Below, in pieces: positions 8,820 to 17,301 of a DNA stretch of 48,244 nt (positions are counted from its first letter, which is position 1; the number at the start of each line of letters is the position of its first letter). Under the pieces are notes generated by a model that saw only the letters and a list, made by a program, of their open reading frames with translations, had not been told where the DNA came from and did no database searches. The position numbers and the translations under genes were made by a program. This DNA comes from JAADGZ01 sp964596835 (GTDB taxonomy: Bacteria; Pseudomonadota; Gammaproteobacteria; UBA6429; Thiohalophilaceae). The stretch lies in assembly GCA_964596835.1 (NCBI GenBank), contig CAZQVV010000005.1, forward strand, positions 1-48,244, read 5' to 3'.

Positions 8820-8855
8820 TTAGCCTTTCATTTGAGTTTAGCCTTTCATTTGCGC
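8820..8855. repeat. 18-bp tandem duplication at the tsf stop codon
   Basis: The bases TTAGCCTTTCATTTGAG at 8820–8836 are repeated almost exactly at 8838–8854. On the coding strand the tsf end (CAA ATG AAA GGC TAA) is followed by ACT and a second in-frame copy of the same codons and stop, so the last codons of the gene were duplicated in frame and the copy is now untranslated. Confidence 0.85.
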
Positions 8856-9713
8856 GGCAACTTCTTCGGCAAAGTTTTCGCTCTTTTTCTCAATGCCTTC
8901 ACCAACCTGGTAACGAACAAACCCTGCAATACTGGCGTCGGCCTTATCGAGCAGTTGGGCAATGGTTTGATCCGGATCTTTGACGAAAGGCTGCCCCAGC
9001 AGGGTCACTTCCTTGAGATATTTTTTAATCCGGCCGGTCACCATTTTCTCGACAATTTCCGGCGGCTTGCCGCTTTCGGCCGCCTGGGCGGAGAAAATTT
9101 CACGTTCTTTTTCTATCAGCGCCGGATCCACATCCGCTTCTGAAATGCAAACCGGATTACTGGCGGCAATATGCATGGCGATATCTTTGCCTAGAATTTC
9201 ATCGCCCCCGTCAAGATTCACCAGCACGCCAATGCGTTCGCCGTGTTTATAGGCAGCAAGCTGCCCCCTGCTTTCAATAACATCAAAGCGACGCACTGAC
9301 ATGTTTTCACCGACCTTGGCAATCAGGTCTTTACGGCTATCCTCAACGCTGACACCATCGGCCAAGGTCGTTGCCAGCAGGGCATCCAGGTCTGCCGGTT
9401 TGTTATTCAATACACACAGGGCGACAGCATCTACAAAATTTTTGAAATCATCGCCCTTGGTGACAAAGTCGGTTTCACAGTTGACTTCAACAATGGCAGC
9501 AAATTTACCGGCATCATCCATCTGGATAGATACCAAACCTTCAGCGGCAACCCGGCCGGCTTTTTTGTCTGCCTTGGCCATACCAGACTTGCGCATATTT
9601 TCAATCGCAGTATCGATATCGCCATCGGTTTCCACCAGCGCCTTCTTGCATTCCATCATACCCGCGCCTGTGCGTTCACGCAGTTCTTTAACCCGTGCAG
9701 CAGTAATTGTCAT
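8838..9713 (-). CDS. tsf: Translation elongation factor Ts
   Basis: EF-Ts is the guanine-nucleotide exchange factor for EF-Tu. The 291-aa product opens with the UBA-like helix bundle (VKELRERTGAGMMECKKAL) and has the core motif VNCETDFVTKGDDF around residue 80, where the TDFVT stretch contacts EF-Tu. The core repeats and the C-terminal module (QPFVKDPDQTI) are complete. It follows rpsB by 250 nt that contain an attenuator-like hairpin and a small repeat. The coding end is duplicated in the downstream 18 bp. Confidence 0.97.
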   Translation of the reverse strand: MTITAARVKELRERTGAGMMECKKALVETDGDIDTAIENMRKSGMAKADKKAGRVAAEGLVSIQMDDAGKFAAIVEVNCETDFVTKGDDFKNFVDAVALCVLNNKPADLDALLATTLADGVSVEDSRKDLIAKVGENMSVRRFDVIESRGQLAAYKHGERIGVLVNLDGGDEILGKDIAMHIAASNPVCISEADVDPALIEKEREIFSAQAAESGKPPEIVEKMVTGRIKKYLKEVTLLGQPFVKDPDQTIAQLLDKADASIAGFVRYQVGEGIEKKSENFAEEVAAQMKG

Positions 9714-9781
9714 TTTTCATTCCTCTTAAAAACGTCGATCAAAACTATTTTTCCACAAAGGCAGTAAGCGCGTACCTATTC

Positions 9782-9804
9782 AAAAAAGGGGGCTACGCCC
9801 CCTT
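9782..9804 (-). terminator. Attenuator-like hairpin between rpsB and tsf
   Basis: On the minus strand a GGGGGC/GCCCCC stem with a three-base loop, extended by two A–T pairs, is followed by a run of six T (plus-strand A run at 9782–9787). This is a classic intrinsic-terminator shape lying after rpsB and before tsf. Because tsf has no obvious strong promoter of its own here, it probably acts as a partial terminator that lowers tsf relative to rpsB, as described for the same intergenic position in E. coli. Confidence 0.75.
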
Positions 9805-9860
9805 ATTATTTCCTGCCTTTGTTGCTAAATAGCGGTTCCAAATACCCGTCCAGTTCAGGA

Positions 9861-9897
9861 ATTACCGTTCGTCCTGAGCGAAGTCGAAGGACTCACT
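9861..9897. repeat. Short CGTTCGTCCTGAGCGAAGTCG repeat
   Basis: The stretch beginning TTACCGTTCGTCCTGAGCGA and followed by AGTCGAAGGACTCAC matches one arm of a widespread bacterial intergenic repeat and resembles the elements at 8705 and 18237. It lies in the rpsB–tsf spacer upstream of the attenuator-like hairpin. No second arm is apparent. Confidence 0.5.
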
Positions 9898-9963
9898 ACA
9901 AACCTGGAAATTCACAAGCGATCGGGTGTTTGGGACGCCTAATTTAGTATCCTCGAACCGGCA

Positions 9964-10752
9964 TCAATGTGCCTGGCTGGATACCTCGGCGTCGGCCGTT
10001 TCAGCTTCGGTTTCAGCTTCTTCTTCCACCGCAACAAACTCGTCCTTACTGGTCTTGTCACTCATAGAATGACTGGCGCGGCCATCGAGAATCGCGGCAG
10101 ATACACCCTGGGCATACAGGGTGATGGACCGAATCGCATCATCGTTTCCAGGAATAATATAATCGATATTGTTCGGCGAGTGATTCGAATCCACCACGCC
10201 AACAACCGGGATACCCAGTTTCACCGCCTCACTGACGGCAATGTGTTCATACCCGACATCAATCACAAACAGGGCGTCCGGCAAACCATTCATGTCCTTG
10301 ATGCCACCCAGACTACGATCCAGTTTGATCAGCTCACGGTTGAGCGTCAGAATTTCTTTTTTGCTCAACCCTTCGAACTTGCCACCCACATTCATGGCTT
10401 CCAGCTCTTTCAGGCGATTAATGGACTGCTTGACCGTCTTATAGTTTGTCAGCATCCCGCCCAGCCAGCGGTGATTCACAAAGGGCATACCACAACGTTC
10501 GGCTTCTTCGCGAACAACCTTCTGCGCGGAGCGCTTGGTGCCCACAAACAGGATTTTACCTTTTTTACTCGCCAGGGAACCAATAAAATTTATGGCCTCA
10601 TTGTACAGCGGCAGCGTTTTTTCGAGGTTGATAATGTGGATTTTGTTGCGCTCGCCAAAAATATAGGGCGCCATTTTGGGATTCCAGAAACGTGTCTGAT
10701 GGCCAAAGTGGACACCCGCCTCCAGCATCTGTCGCATGCTTACGTCAGTCAT
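9964..10752 (-). CDS. rpsB: 30S ribosomal protein S2
   Basis: S2 is a late-assembling protein of the small subunit and binds S1 to the ribosome. The 262-aa product has the family hallmarks: MLEAGVHFGHQTRFWNPKM at the start, the coiled-coil insert around residues 100–155, LFVIDVGYEHIAVSEA, and GIPVVGVVDSNHSPNNIDY. An acidic, alanine-rich tail (about 235–262) is typical of proteobacterial S2. The start codon is well placed after AGGAGAAAGAC. A long antisense ORF covers this gene but is not credible. Confidence 0.98.
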   Translation of the reverse strand: MTDVSMRQMLEAGVHFGHQTRFWNPKMAPYIFGERNKIHIINLEKTLPLYNEAINFIGSLASKKGKILFVGTKRSAQKVVREEAERCGMPFVNHRWLGGMLTNYKTVKQSINRLKELEAMNVGGKFEGLSKKEILTLNRELIKLDRSLGGIKDMNGLPDALFVIDVGYEHIAVSEAVKLGIPVVGVVDSNHSPNNIDYIIPGNDDAIRSITLYAQGVSAAILDGRASHSMSDKTSKDEFVAVEEEAETEAETADAEVSSQAH

Positions 10753-11111
10753 TGTCTTTCTCCTGCATTAGGGTTTTGCCTTCCATATACCCCATCAGCC
10801 AACCACCTGCCAGAGAGTATTCTCTCAATCAGGCAGCACCCGGACCGATGTGTCGGTATATGTGCGGATTAACCCCGCATATTGCGGGGATTCGATTTTT
10901 CCGGCCTACAGGTTGGACATTCCTTCCGTCACCGGATTTCATATTTTCAGATTCGTTTGCTAAATCTGCGCGCGCTTTATACCATAAAGCGCTGGTTACA
11001 ACAATGAAAACACCTGAAATCAGGGGAAATCGGCTCCCCACCCTGCCTAAAATTCGGCATGAAAACTAACCGTCGCCGGCGACTGAGCCGGGTGACTGAA
11101 ATATAAAAAAT
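10753..11111. promoter_or_regulatory. Divergent rpsB/map intergenic region with putative S2 leader structure
   Basis: This 359-bp gap holds the control regions of both divergent operons. On the minus strand, upstream of rpsB, two hairpins are visible: one pairs CTGCC (10807–10811) with GGCAG (10832–10836) and GAGAG with CTCTC inside it; the other pairs CCCCGCA (10873–10879) with TGCGGGG (10883–10889). Autogenous control of rpsB by S2 through its leader is known in gammaproteobacteria, so the first hairpin is a candidate for that element; this is inference from position and shape. I do not see a convincing −35/−10 pair that I would assign to either side. Confidence 0.5.
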
Positions 11112-11879
11112 ATGAGCGTCATTATTAAAACCACCGAAGAAATCGAAAAAATGCGTATTGCCGGCCATCTTGCCGCACAAGTACTGGAAATGATCGAAGC
11201 CCATGTCCGGGCCGGTATCACGACCAACGAGCTGGATCGCCTCTGTCATGACTATATCGTCAATGAGCAGCAGGCCATCCCGGCGCCGCTGGATTACCAT
11301 GGTTTCCCCAAATCCATCTGCACCTCACTCAACCATGTGATCTGCCACGGCATTCCCAACGACAAGAAGCTGAAAAATGGTGACAATATCAACATCGACA
11401 TCACGATTATCAAGGATGGCTACCACGGCGACACCAGCAAGATGTTCCACGTCGGCCAGCCCTCCGTGCAGGCTCGGCGGCTGGCGAAAATCAGTTATGA
11501 TTGTCTGCTAATGGGCATTGAACTGGTCCGCCCTGGGATCCAGCTCGGTGACATCGGCTACGCTATCCAGAAACACGCTGAAGCCCACCGTTATTCCGTC
11601 GTGCGCGAATACTGCGGCCATGGCATAGGCCAGGCCTTCCACGAAGAACCCCAGGTGCTGCACTACGGCTCGCCAGGAACAGGAATGGTGCTTGAACCCG
11701 GCATGACCTTTACCATCGAACCCATGATCAATGCCGGCAAGCGTCAGGTCAAATTGCTGAAAGACGGCTGGACTGTAGTCACGCGGGATCACGCCCAGTC
11801 TGCCCAGTGGGAGCACACCCTTCTCGTCACCGCCGAGGGTCATGAGGTACTGACCCGCCGCCAGGAGGAAAGTTTCTGA
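11112..11879 (+). CDS. map: Methionine aminopeptidase, type I
   Basis: Removes the initiator methionine from nascent proteins in the cytosol, using a dinuclear metal centre. The 255-aa product has the pita-bread-fold ligands in order: DITIIKDGYHGDTS with two aspartates, the GHGIG histidine, and the glutamates in FTIEPMINAG and WEHTLLVT. Length is normal for the type I enzyme without extension. It is the first gene of the plus-strand operon, divergent from rpsB; glnD starts on the very next base after its stop. Confidence 0.97.
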   Translation: MSVIIKTTEEIEKMRIAGHLAAQVLEMIEAHVRAGITTNELDRLCHDYIVNEQQAIPAPLDYHGFPKSICTSLNHVICHGIPNDKKLKNGDNINIDITIIKDGYHGDTSKMFHVGQPSVQARRLAKISYDCLLMGIELVRPGIQLGDIGYAIQKHAEAHRYSVVREYCGHGIGQAFHEEPQVLHYGSPGTGMVLEPGMTFTIEPMINAGKRQVKLLKDGWTVVTRDHAQSAQWEHTLLVTAEGHEVLTRRQEESF

Positions 11880-14558
11880 ATGTATCGTTCCCAGCAGCAA
11901 CTCCATTCTTCCCGCCAGATTGTTACCGAACTCTTTGATATTGAAGCCTTTGATCAAGCACTGGCAGAAACCGAGCAAGCCCTGCCTCTGTTTCGCCAAA
12001 CGCTGAAAGATGCCGCACAAACACTGAAAGAACTGTTCCTCGCCGGGCGCGTCGCCACCGAGCTGGTGTTGGCGCGCGCGCATCTGGTGGACTTGCTCAT
12101 CGTCCGCGCCTGGCGGCTGTACTTTGACGCGGATGACCAGGGCATCGCCCTGGTGGCCGTCGGCGGTTATGGTCGCCACGAACTGCACCCCGGCTCGGAT
12201 ATCGATGTGCTGATCCTGCTGCGCGATTCCGATGAACCCTATAAAACGGCTATCGAAAGTTTTTTGCTGTTTCTCTGGGATATCGGCCTGGAAATCGGCC
12301 ACAGTGTACGCAATATTGCCGAATGCGCCGAGGAAGCCGCCCGTGATATTACCGTCGCCACCAATCTACAGGAATCCCGTCTGCTCACCGGCCCACAAAA
12401 CCTGTTCGCCGCTCAGTGCGAACTCAATGCGCCAGATCGGGTCTGGCCGGGTCCCGATTATTTCCGGGTCAAGCTGGAAGAGCAGAACGCCCGCCATCTG
12501 AAATATCACGAAACCGCCTACAACCTTGAACCCAACATTAAGGAGGGACCGGGCGGCCTGCGTGATATCCAGATGATCGGCTGGGTCGCCAAGCGCCACT
12601 TCGGCGTCGACACCCTGCACGAACTGGTCAAGCACACCTTTCTGACCGAGCAGGAATACAAAACCCTGCATGAAGGACAGGCGTTTCTCTGGCAGATCCG
12701 CTTTGGCCTGCACGTACTCACCGGCCGCCGCGAGGATCGCCTGCTGTTCGATCACCAGCGCAGCCTGGCCCAGCAGTTCGGCTACCGTGACCAATACAAC
12801 CGCCTGGCGGTCGAACAGTTCATGAAACAGTATTACATCACAGTCATGGAACTGAGCCGCCTGAATGAAATGTTGTTGCAACTGTTCAAGGAAGACATTC
12901 TCTACGCCGATGATTCGGCGGAACCAGTGCTGTTAAACAAACGCTTCCAGTTGCGCAAGGGCTTTATCGAAGTCTGCCATGAAGGTACTTTTCGCCACTA
13001 CCCCTTTTCGCTGCTGGAAATTTTTTTATTGCTGCAACAACATCCTGAAATCAAGGGTGTGCGCGCCAATACCATTCGCCTGATCCGTAACCACCGTTAT
13101 CTGATCGACGAAAATTTTCGCGATGATCTGCGCTGCCGCAGCCTGTTCATGGAAATATTCCGCCAGCGCCACGGCCTTACTCATGAGTTGCGGCGGATGA
13201 ATCTCTACGGCATTCTCGCCGCTTACATTCCGGCTTTCAGTAATATCGTCGGCCAGATGCAGCACGATCTATTTCATGCCTATACGGTTGATGAGCACAC
13301 CTTGCGGCTCATCCGTAACCTGCGCCGCTTTACCGTCCCTGAATTCCAGCAGGAATTTCCGCTCAGCAGTGAAATCATCGAAACCATCCCCAAACAGGAA
13401 CTGTTATTACTGGCAGGACTGTTTCATGATATTGCCAAAGGCCGCGGCGGCAGACACCCGGAACTCGGCGCCATCGATGCCACGGAATTCTGCCGGCGTC
13501 ATAAACTGGGTGCCTATGATACCGATATTGTCGCCTGGCTGGTTAAAAACCATCTGCTCATGTCGACCACCGCCCAGCGGGAGGACATCAGCGATCCCGA
13601 CGTGGTGCATCAATTCGCCCGGCGGGTAAACGATCTCCAGCATCTGAATTACCTTTACCTGCTCACCGTCGCCGACATTCGCGCCACCAGCGATTCGGTC
13701 TGGAATGCCTGGAAAGACTCACTGCTGAAACAGCTTTATCACGCGACCCGCCGAACCCTGCGCCGCGGACTGGACAACCCGCTACTGCATGCCGAACATA
13801 TCGCCCGAGTGCAGGAGCAAGCCTGTGATCTACTGAAACGGGAACCCCTTAAAAAAGAAGATATCAAGCAGCTCTGGGACGAGCTGGGCGATGAATATTT
13901 CCTGCGTTATGATGCGGGGGAAATCAGCTGGCACACCCACGACATCCTGCACACTCACGAAAATGATCTGCCACTGATCCTGTGCCGCCGAGCCAGTCAG
14001 CGCGGCGGTACTGAAATTTTCATCTACACCCGCAACCACCGCAATCTGTTCGCCACCATTACCCTGGTACTGGAACAGCAGGGCATGAATGTGGTGGATG
14101 CGCGTATATTTTCATCTTCCAGCGATTTTACCCTCGACACCTTTCTCATCCTGGGCACCGACAACGAGCCGGTCAAGGATCAGGATGTTATCACCCAATT
14201 GCACACCATGTTGCAGCAAAAAATTCGCGCCAATGACACCGAAATCAAACCTCTGGCGATCAATCTTCCACGCCAGGCAAAACACTTCAAGTTCGCCACC
14301 CGCATCCACATTGAAACCGACGAACAGAACCAGCGCACCATTCTTAATATCACTGCCTATGATCGCCCCGGCCTGCTCTCACGTATCGCCACGGCCCTGA
14401 GTCAGTGTGAAATACAAATCCAGAACGCTCGTATCGCCACCTATGGCGAACGCGCTGAAGATATATTCTTCATCAGCGATGCGCAAAACCGGCCGGTTAA
14501 GGATGAAAAACAGATCACCTGCCTGAAAAAAAACATCCTGGAATTTCTGGAAGACTGA
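11880..14558 (+). CDS. glnD: Bifunctional [protein-PII] uridylyltransferase/uridylyl-removing enzyme
   Basis: GlnD senses glutamine and adds or removes UMP on the PII proteins GlnB/GlnK, thereby setting glutamine synthetase activity and NtrBC signalling. The 892-aa product has a nucleotidyltransferase domain with the metal motif G-S-D-I-D (105–109), an HD hydrolase domain with LFHDIAKGRGGRH (His516–Asp517) and two C-terminal ACT domains (about 700–780 and 810–890) that bind glutamine. It is full length and all catalytic motifs are intact. It starts immediately after the map stop behind AGGAGGAAAG, so the two are co-translated. Confidence 0.97.
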   Translation: MYRSQQQLHSSRQIVTELFDIEAFDQALAETEQALPLFRQTLKDAAQTLKELFLAGRVATELVLARAHLVDLLIVRAWRLYFDADDQGIALVAVGGYGRHELHPGSDIDVLILLRDSDEPYKTAIESFLLFLWDIGLEIGHSVRNIAECAEEAARDITVATNLQESRLLTGPQNLFAAQCELNAPDRVWPGPDYFRVKLEEQNARHLKYHETAYNLEPNIKEGPGGLRDIQMIGWVAKRHFGVDTLHELVKHTFLTEQEYKTLHEGQAFLWQIRFGLHVLTGRREDRLLFDHQRSLAQQFGYRDQYNRLAVEQFMKQYYITVMELSRLNEMLLQLFKEDILYADDSAEPVLLNKRFQLRKGFIEVCHEGTFRHYPFSLLEIFLLLQQHPEIKGVRANTIRLIRNHRYLIDENFRDDLRCRSLFMEIFRQRHGLTHELRRMNLYGILAAYIPAFSNIVGQMQHDLFHAYTVDEHTLRLIRNLRRFTVPEFQQEFPLSSEIIETIPKQELLLLAGLFHDIAKGRGGRHPELGAIDATEFCRRHKLGAYDTDIVAWLVKNHLLMSTTAQREDISDPDVVHQFARRVNDLQHLNYLYLLTVADIRATSDSVWNAWKDSLLKQLYHATRRTLRRGLDNPLLHAEHIARVQEQACDLLKREPLKKEDIKQLWDELGDEYFLRYDAGEISWHTHDILHTHENDLPLILCRRASQRGGTEIFIYTRNHRNLFATITLVLEQQGMNVVDARIFSSSSDFTLDTFLILGTDNEPVKDQDVITQLHTMLQQKIRANDTEIKPLAINLPRQAKHFKFATRIHIETDEQNQRTILNITAYDRPGLLSRIATALSQCEIQIQNARIATYGERAEDIFFISDAQNRPVKDEKQITCLKKNILEFLED

Positions 14559-14582
14559 ATCGTCTTTAGCAAGTTTCTTACA

Positions 14583-14753
14583 ATAAACGCAGAGGACGCA
14601 AAGACGCGGAGGTTATTATTTATGATCGAAAATAGCTTTTATTTATACCTGAACGATAGCATTTTATATTAATGGCATTTTTTCCGATAGTGCAAATCAG
14701 AGCGTTCATTTATAAAAACTCTGCGTCTTTGCGTCTCCGCGTCCTCTGCGTTA
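14583..14753. repeat. Inverted repeat of the ACGCAGAGGACGCAAAG family
   Basis: In the 285-bp space after glnD, an arm starting AAACGCAGAGGACGCAAAGA (14585) is mirrored by an arm ending CCGCGTCCTCTGCGTTAT near 14753. The A/T-rich centre of about 100 bp encodes nothing. Related sequences lie at 36465–36562 and 45362–45400. A shorter repeat of the TTGGGC family follows at about 14770–14812. Confidence 0.75.
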
Positions 14754-14843
14754 TTTACAATACTTAACGTAGGCGTAGGTTGGGCTGAATGGGGTTTATG
14801 AAGCCCAACAAAATAACAGGCGATCTTGCATTGCGCGCATGAT

Positions 14844-15740
14844 TTATTCAGTCTGTTTTTTGGCCGACAGAAACGCGGCCAGCATGACCAGCGCCCCGCC
14901 GATCCATTCCTGCAAGCTGATCACTTCACGGGTCAACAACTGTGACGATACCGCACCGACAATAATCTCAAACAGCAAAATAATAGCCGAACGGTGAAGC
15001 GCCATGTGAGAGACGCCATAAATTACAGTGAACGTCATTATTGTAATCCCCAGCACACCGATGATCGGCGCGGCTAGCAGGGCCGCCGGCGAAGGCTTAC
15101 CTAACGGACTTGCGCTAACCAGCAGCAGCACCAGTGCGACCAGCATTACCCCCAGCCAGCTGGTGGCCGTTCGCGTCTGCAATGAGGTCGTCTGAGCCTT
15201 GCGCACCAGCGCATTGGTCAGCGCAAAACTGAACCCGGATGACAGCGCCAGCCAGTCGGCCTCCTCGGACTTAAACGGCAGGCCCATTTGCGGATGCCAT
15301 AACATAATGACCGCACCACTCAACGCCACCACCAGCACCAGCACGGTTGAACGATGAACCTTCTCGCCCAGAAACCACCAGCCAATCAGGGTAGCCCAGA
15401 AAGGTGACAGATAAAATAACAACAGCACGCGAACGATATTGCCATCCAGCACCGCCAGCACGAAAGCCACATTGCACCAGCCACTGGCCAGTGCGAGTCC
15501 CGCCAGCAGCCGGGGGGCCTGTCTGAATTCATGATAGCGGCCATGCAACATATATAGCAGCAACGGCAGGGTGCCCATATAAATCAGCAGGGTTGACCAC
15601 AACCCGGACAACCCCGCCTGTTCCAGCAGGCGCAGGGGATACCAGAACAAGCCCCACAGGGTCGCGGATAGCAGGAGGCTGAAAACGGGCAACAAGGCGA
15701 GTAAATTGGCGGGCTCGGGGGATTGCTTTATACTTCGCAT
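14844..15740 (-). CDS. EamA/DMT-family transporter (probable exporter)
   Basis: A 298-aa very hydrophobic protein with about ten predicted membrane helices arranged as two EamA repeats (about 15–150 and 165–295), the architecture of drug/metabolite transporters such as RhaT/YdcZ-type or amino-acid and metabolite exporters. The substrate cannot be read from sequence. It is a lone minus-strand gene between glnD and the divergent dapC, 69 bp apart, so the two may share a control region; a role in exporting a metabolite near the lysine pathway would be speculation. Confidence 0.85.
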   Translation of the reverse strand: MRSIKQSPEPANLLALLPVFSLLLSATLWGLFWYPLRLLEQAGLSGLWSTLLIYMGTLPLLLYMLHGRYHEFRQAPRLLAGLALASGWCNVAFVLAVLDGNIVRVLLLFYLSPFWATLIGWWFLGEKVHRSTVLVLVVALSGAVIMLWHPQMGLPFKSEEADWLALSSGFSFALTNALVRKAQTTSLQTRTATSWLGVMLVALVLLLVSASPLGKPSPAALLAAPIIGVLGITIMTFTVIYGVSHMALHRSAIILLFEIIVGAVSSQLLTREVISLQEWIGGALVMLAAFLSAKKQTE

Positions 15741-15809
15741 CTTTTTTCTGTCTCTGTCTTTTTTCTATTACTAAGCCGGATCGATAAACCAGACGCGCCG
15801 AACTCTACC

Positions 15810-17009
15810 ATGAATCCTGATCTCGACAAGCTGCAACCCTACCCATTTGAAAAACTCGCGGCCCTCAAGGCGGACATTCGCCCCGCGCGACAACAGGCGC
15901 ATATCGCCCTGTCCATCGGCGAACCCCGCCATGCCGCACCCGGCTTCGTTGCCGACATACTGGCGGATTCTTTTGACCGGCTTTCGAATTACCCGCTGAC
16001 CCGGGGCATGCCTGAACTGCGCCAGGCCATCGCCCGCTGGCTGCAACGGCGTTTCAAACTGGCCGCTGGCAGTCTCGATCCCGAGCGCCAGATCCTGCCG
16101 GTCAACGGCACCCGCGAAGCCCTGTTCGCCTTTGCCCAGACGGTTGTCGATCGCAGTGCCCCCGATCCACGGGTACTGATCCCCAATCCCTTTTACCAGA
16201 TCTACGAAGGCGCCGCCCTGCTCGCCGGTGGTCAGCCTTTTTTCCTCAACTGCACCGAATCCGGCGGCTTCTTGCCCGACTTTGATGCCGTCGATGAAAA
16301 TACCTGGAAGCATTGCCAGTTGCTGTATCTGTGCTCCCCCGGCAACCCCACCGGCGCGGTCATCGGCATTCCCGTCCTGCAAAAGCTGATCATCCTGGCG
16401 CAGAAACACGACTTCATCATTGCCGCTGACGAATGTTATTCGGAACTCTATTTCGATGAACAGAACCCTCCTCCCGGCCTGTTGCAGGCGGCCCATGAGG
16501 CAGGTAACACAGATTTCAAACGTTGCGTGGTGTTCCACAGCCTGTCCAAGCGATCCAATCTGCCCGGCCTGCGTTCCGGCTTCGTCGCCGGGGACGCCGA
16601 GGTGATCGCCCAATTTTTCAAATACCGCACCTACCACGGCTGCGCCATGCCTCTGACGCATCAAATCGCCAGCGCCGCCGTGTGGGCGGATGAAACCCAT
16701 GTCCAGGAAAACCGCCGTCTCTATCGGGAAAAGTTCGATGCCGTGCTGCCTATCCTTGAGCCGGTCATGGCCGTCAAACGACCCGAGGCCTCCTTCTACC
16801 TCTGGCCTCAAACCCCGATGGGTGATACAGACTTCGCCCGCGATCTATTTGCCCAGCAAAATGTCACCGTACTACCCGGCTCCTATCTTTCACGCAGCAG
16901 CGCCGAGGGTAATCCAGGCGCTGGGCGCATTCGCATCGCCCTGGTAGCAAAAACCGGTGAATGCGTCGAAGCCGCCCGGCGTATTCGACGCTACATCGAA
17001 TCGCTCTAA
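15810..17009 (+). CDS. dapC: Succinyldiaminopimelate transaminase
   Basis: A fold-type I PLP aminotransferase that converts N-succinyl-2-amino-6-ketopimelate to N-succinyl-LL-diaminopimelate in lysine and peptidoglycan precursor synthesis. I start at the ATG at 15810 (MNPDLDKLQPYPFEKL), giving 399 aa; an upstream in-frame start at 15723 would add 29 unrelated residues. Typical motifs are NPLTRG-like NYPLTRGMPELR, CSPGNPTG, ADECYSELYFDE and the PLP-lysine region HSLSKRSNLPGLRSGF with Lys247. Functional assignment is helped by the dapD and dapE neighbours, the enzymes just before and after it in the pathway. Confidence 0.92.
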   Translation: MNPDLDKLQPYPFEKLAALKADIRPARQQAHIALSIGEPRHAAPGFVADILADSFDRLSNYPLTRGMPELRQAIARWLQRRFKLAAGSLDPERQILPVNGTREALFAFAQTVVDRSAPDPRVLIPNPFYQIYEGAALLAGGQPFFLNCTESGGFLPDFDAVDENTWKHCQLLYLCSPGNPTGAVIGIPVLQKLIILAQKHDFIIAADECYSELYFDEQNPPPGLLQAAHEAGNTDFKRCVVFHSLSKRSNLPGLRSGFVAGDAEVIAQFFKYRTYHGCAMPLTHQIASAAVWADETHVQENRRLYREKFDAVLPILEPVMAVKRPEASFYLWPQTPMGDTDFARDLFAQQNVTVLPGSYLSRSSAEGNPGAGRIRIALVAKTGECVEAARRIRRYIESL

Positions 17010-17039
17010 TACAATAAAGTAACCATTCGGCACAATTGC

Positions 17040-17182
17040 CTGGAAGCATTGCATGTCGGTTGGCCCTGAGCCATGCTCTTTATGGCGAAGCCCAACAACC
17101 AGTCAATAACAGGCCAGGCATGTTGGGCGACCGAAGGAAGTGCCTGTTGGGCTTCGCGTTGCTCAGCGCCAACCTACGAGAT
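17040..17182. repeat. Cluster of TTGGGC/GCCCAA repeats upstream of dapD
   Basis: Between dapC and dapD are several pieces of the TGTTGGGCTTCGC family, including GAAGCCCAACAACC near 17087, a copy reading TGTTGGGCTTCGCGTTGCTC near 17151 and continuing AGCGCCAACCTACGA. Other copies are at 14770, 20639 and 21538. The remainder of the 292-bp gap contains a TATAAT hexamer at 17229–17234, about 70 bp before dapD, without a convincing −35 at the right spacing. Confidence 0.65.
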
Positions 17183-17301
17183 CCTCCTTCAGTATTGACA
17201 TAAAACTGCATATTTTCTTCGCCCAGGATATAATCCCGGGCACTTTAAAAAACCTGAATCCGATCCTTTAATCCGAACAGGCCTGATTACCGGAGTGAGC
17301 C

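Noticed and set aside
9967..10872. 301-aa plus-strand ORF
   Set aside because: It lies antisense to rpsB, whose product is unmistakable; the translated sequence has no recognisable domain and only mirrors S2 codons.
11508..12302. 264-aa minus-strand ORF
   Set aside because: It overlaps the end of map and the start of glnD on the opposite strand and shows no protein features of its own.
15723..15809. Upstream start for dapC adding 29 residues
   Set aside because: The extension MLYTSHLFSVSVFF would look like a membrane signal on a cytosolic enzyme, and the family start matches the ATG at 15810.
15771..16811. 346-aa minus-strand ORF
   Set aside because: It is antisense to dapC along nearly its full length and has no recognisable motif; the dapC frame contains the PLP site and family motifs.
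17195..17234. TTGACA and TATAAT as a σ70 promoter of dapD
   Set aside because: The two hexamers are perfect but 28 bp apart, too far for one promoter. The TATAAT alone may still be used with a weak −35.
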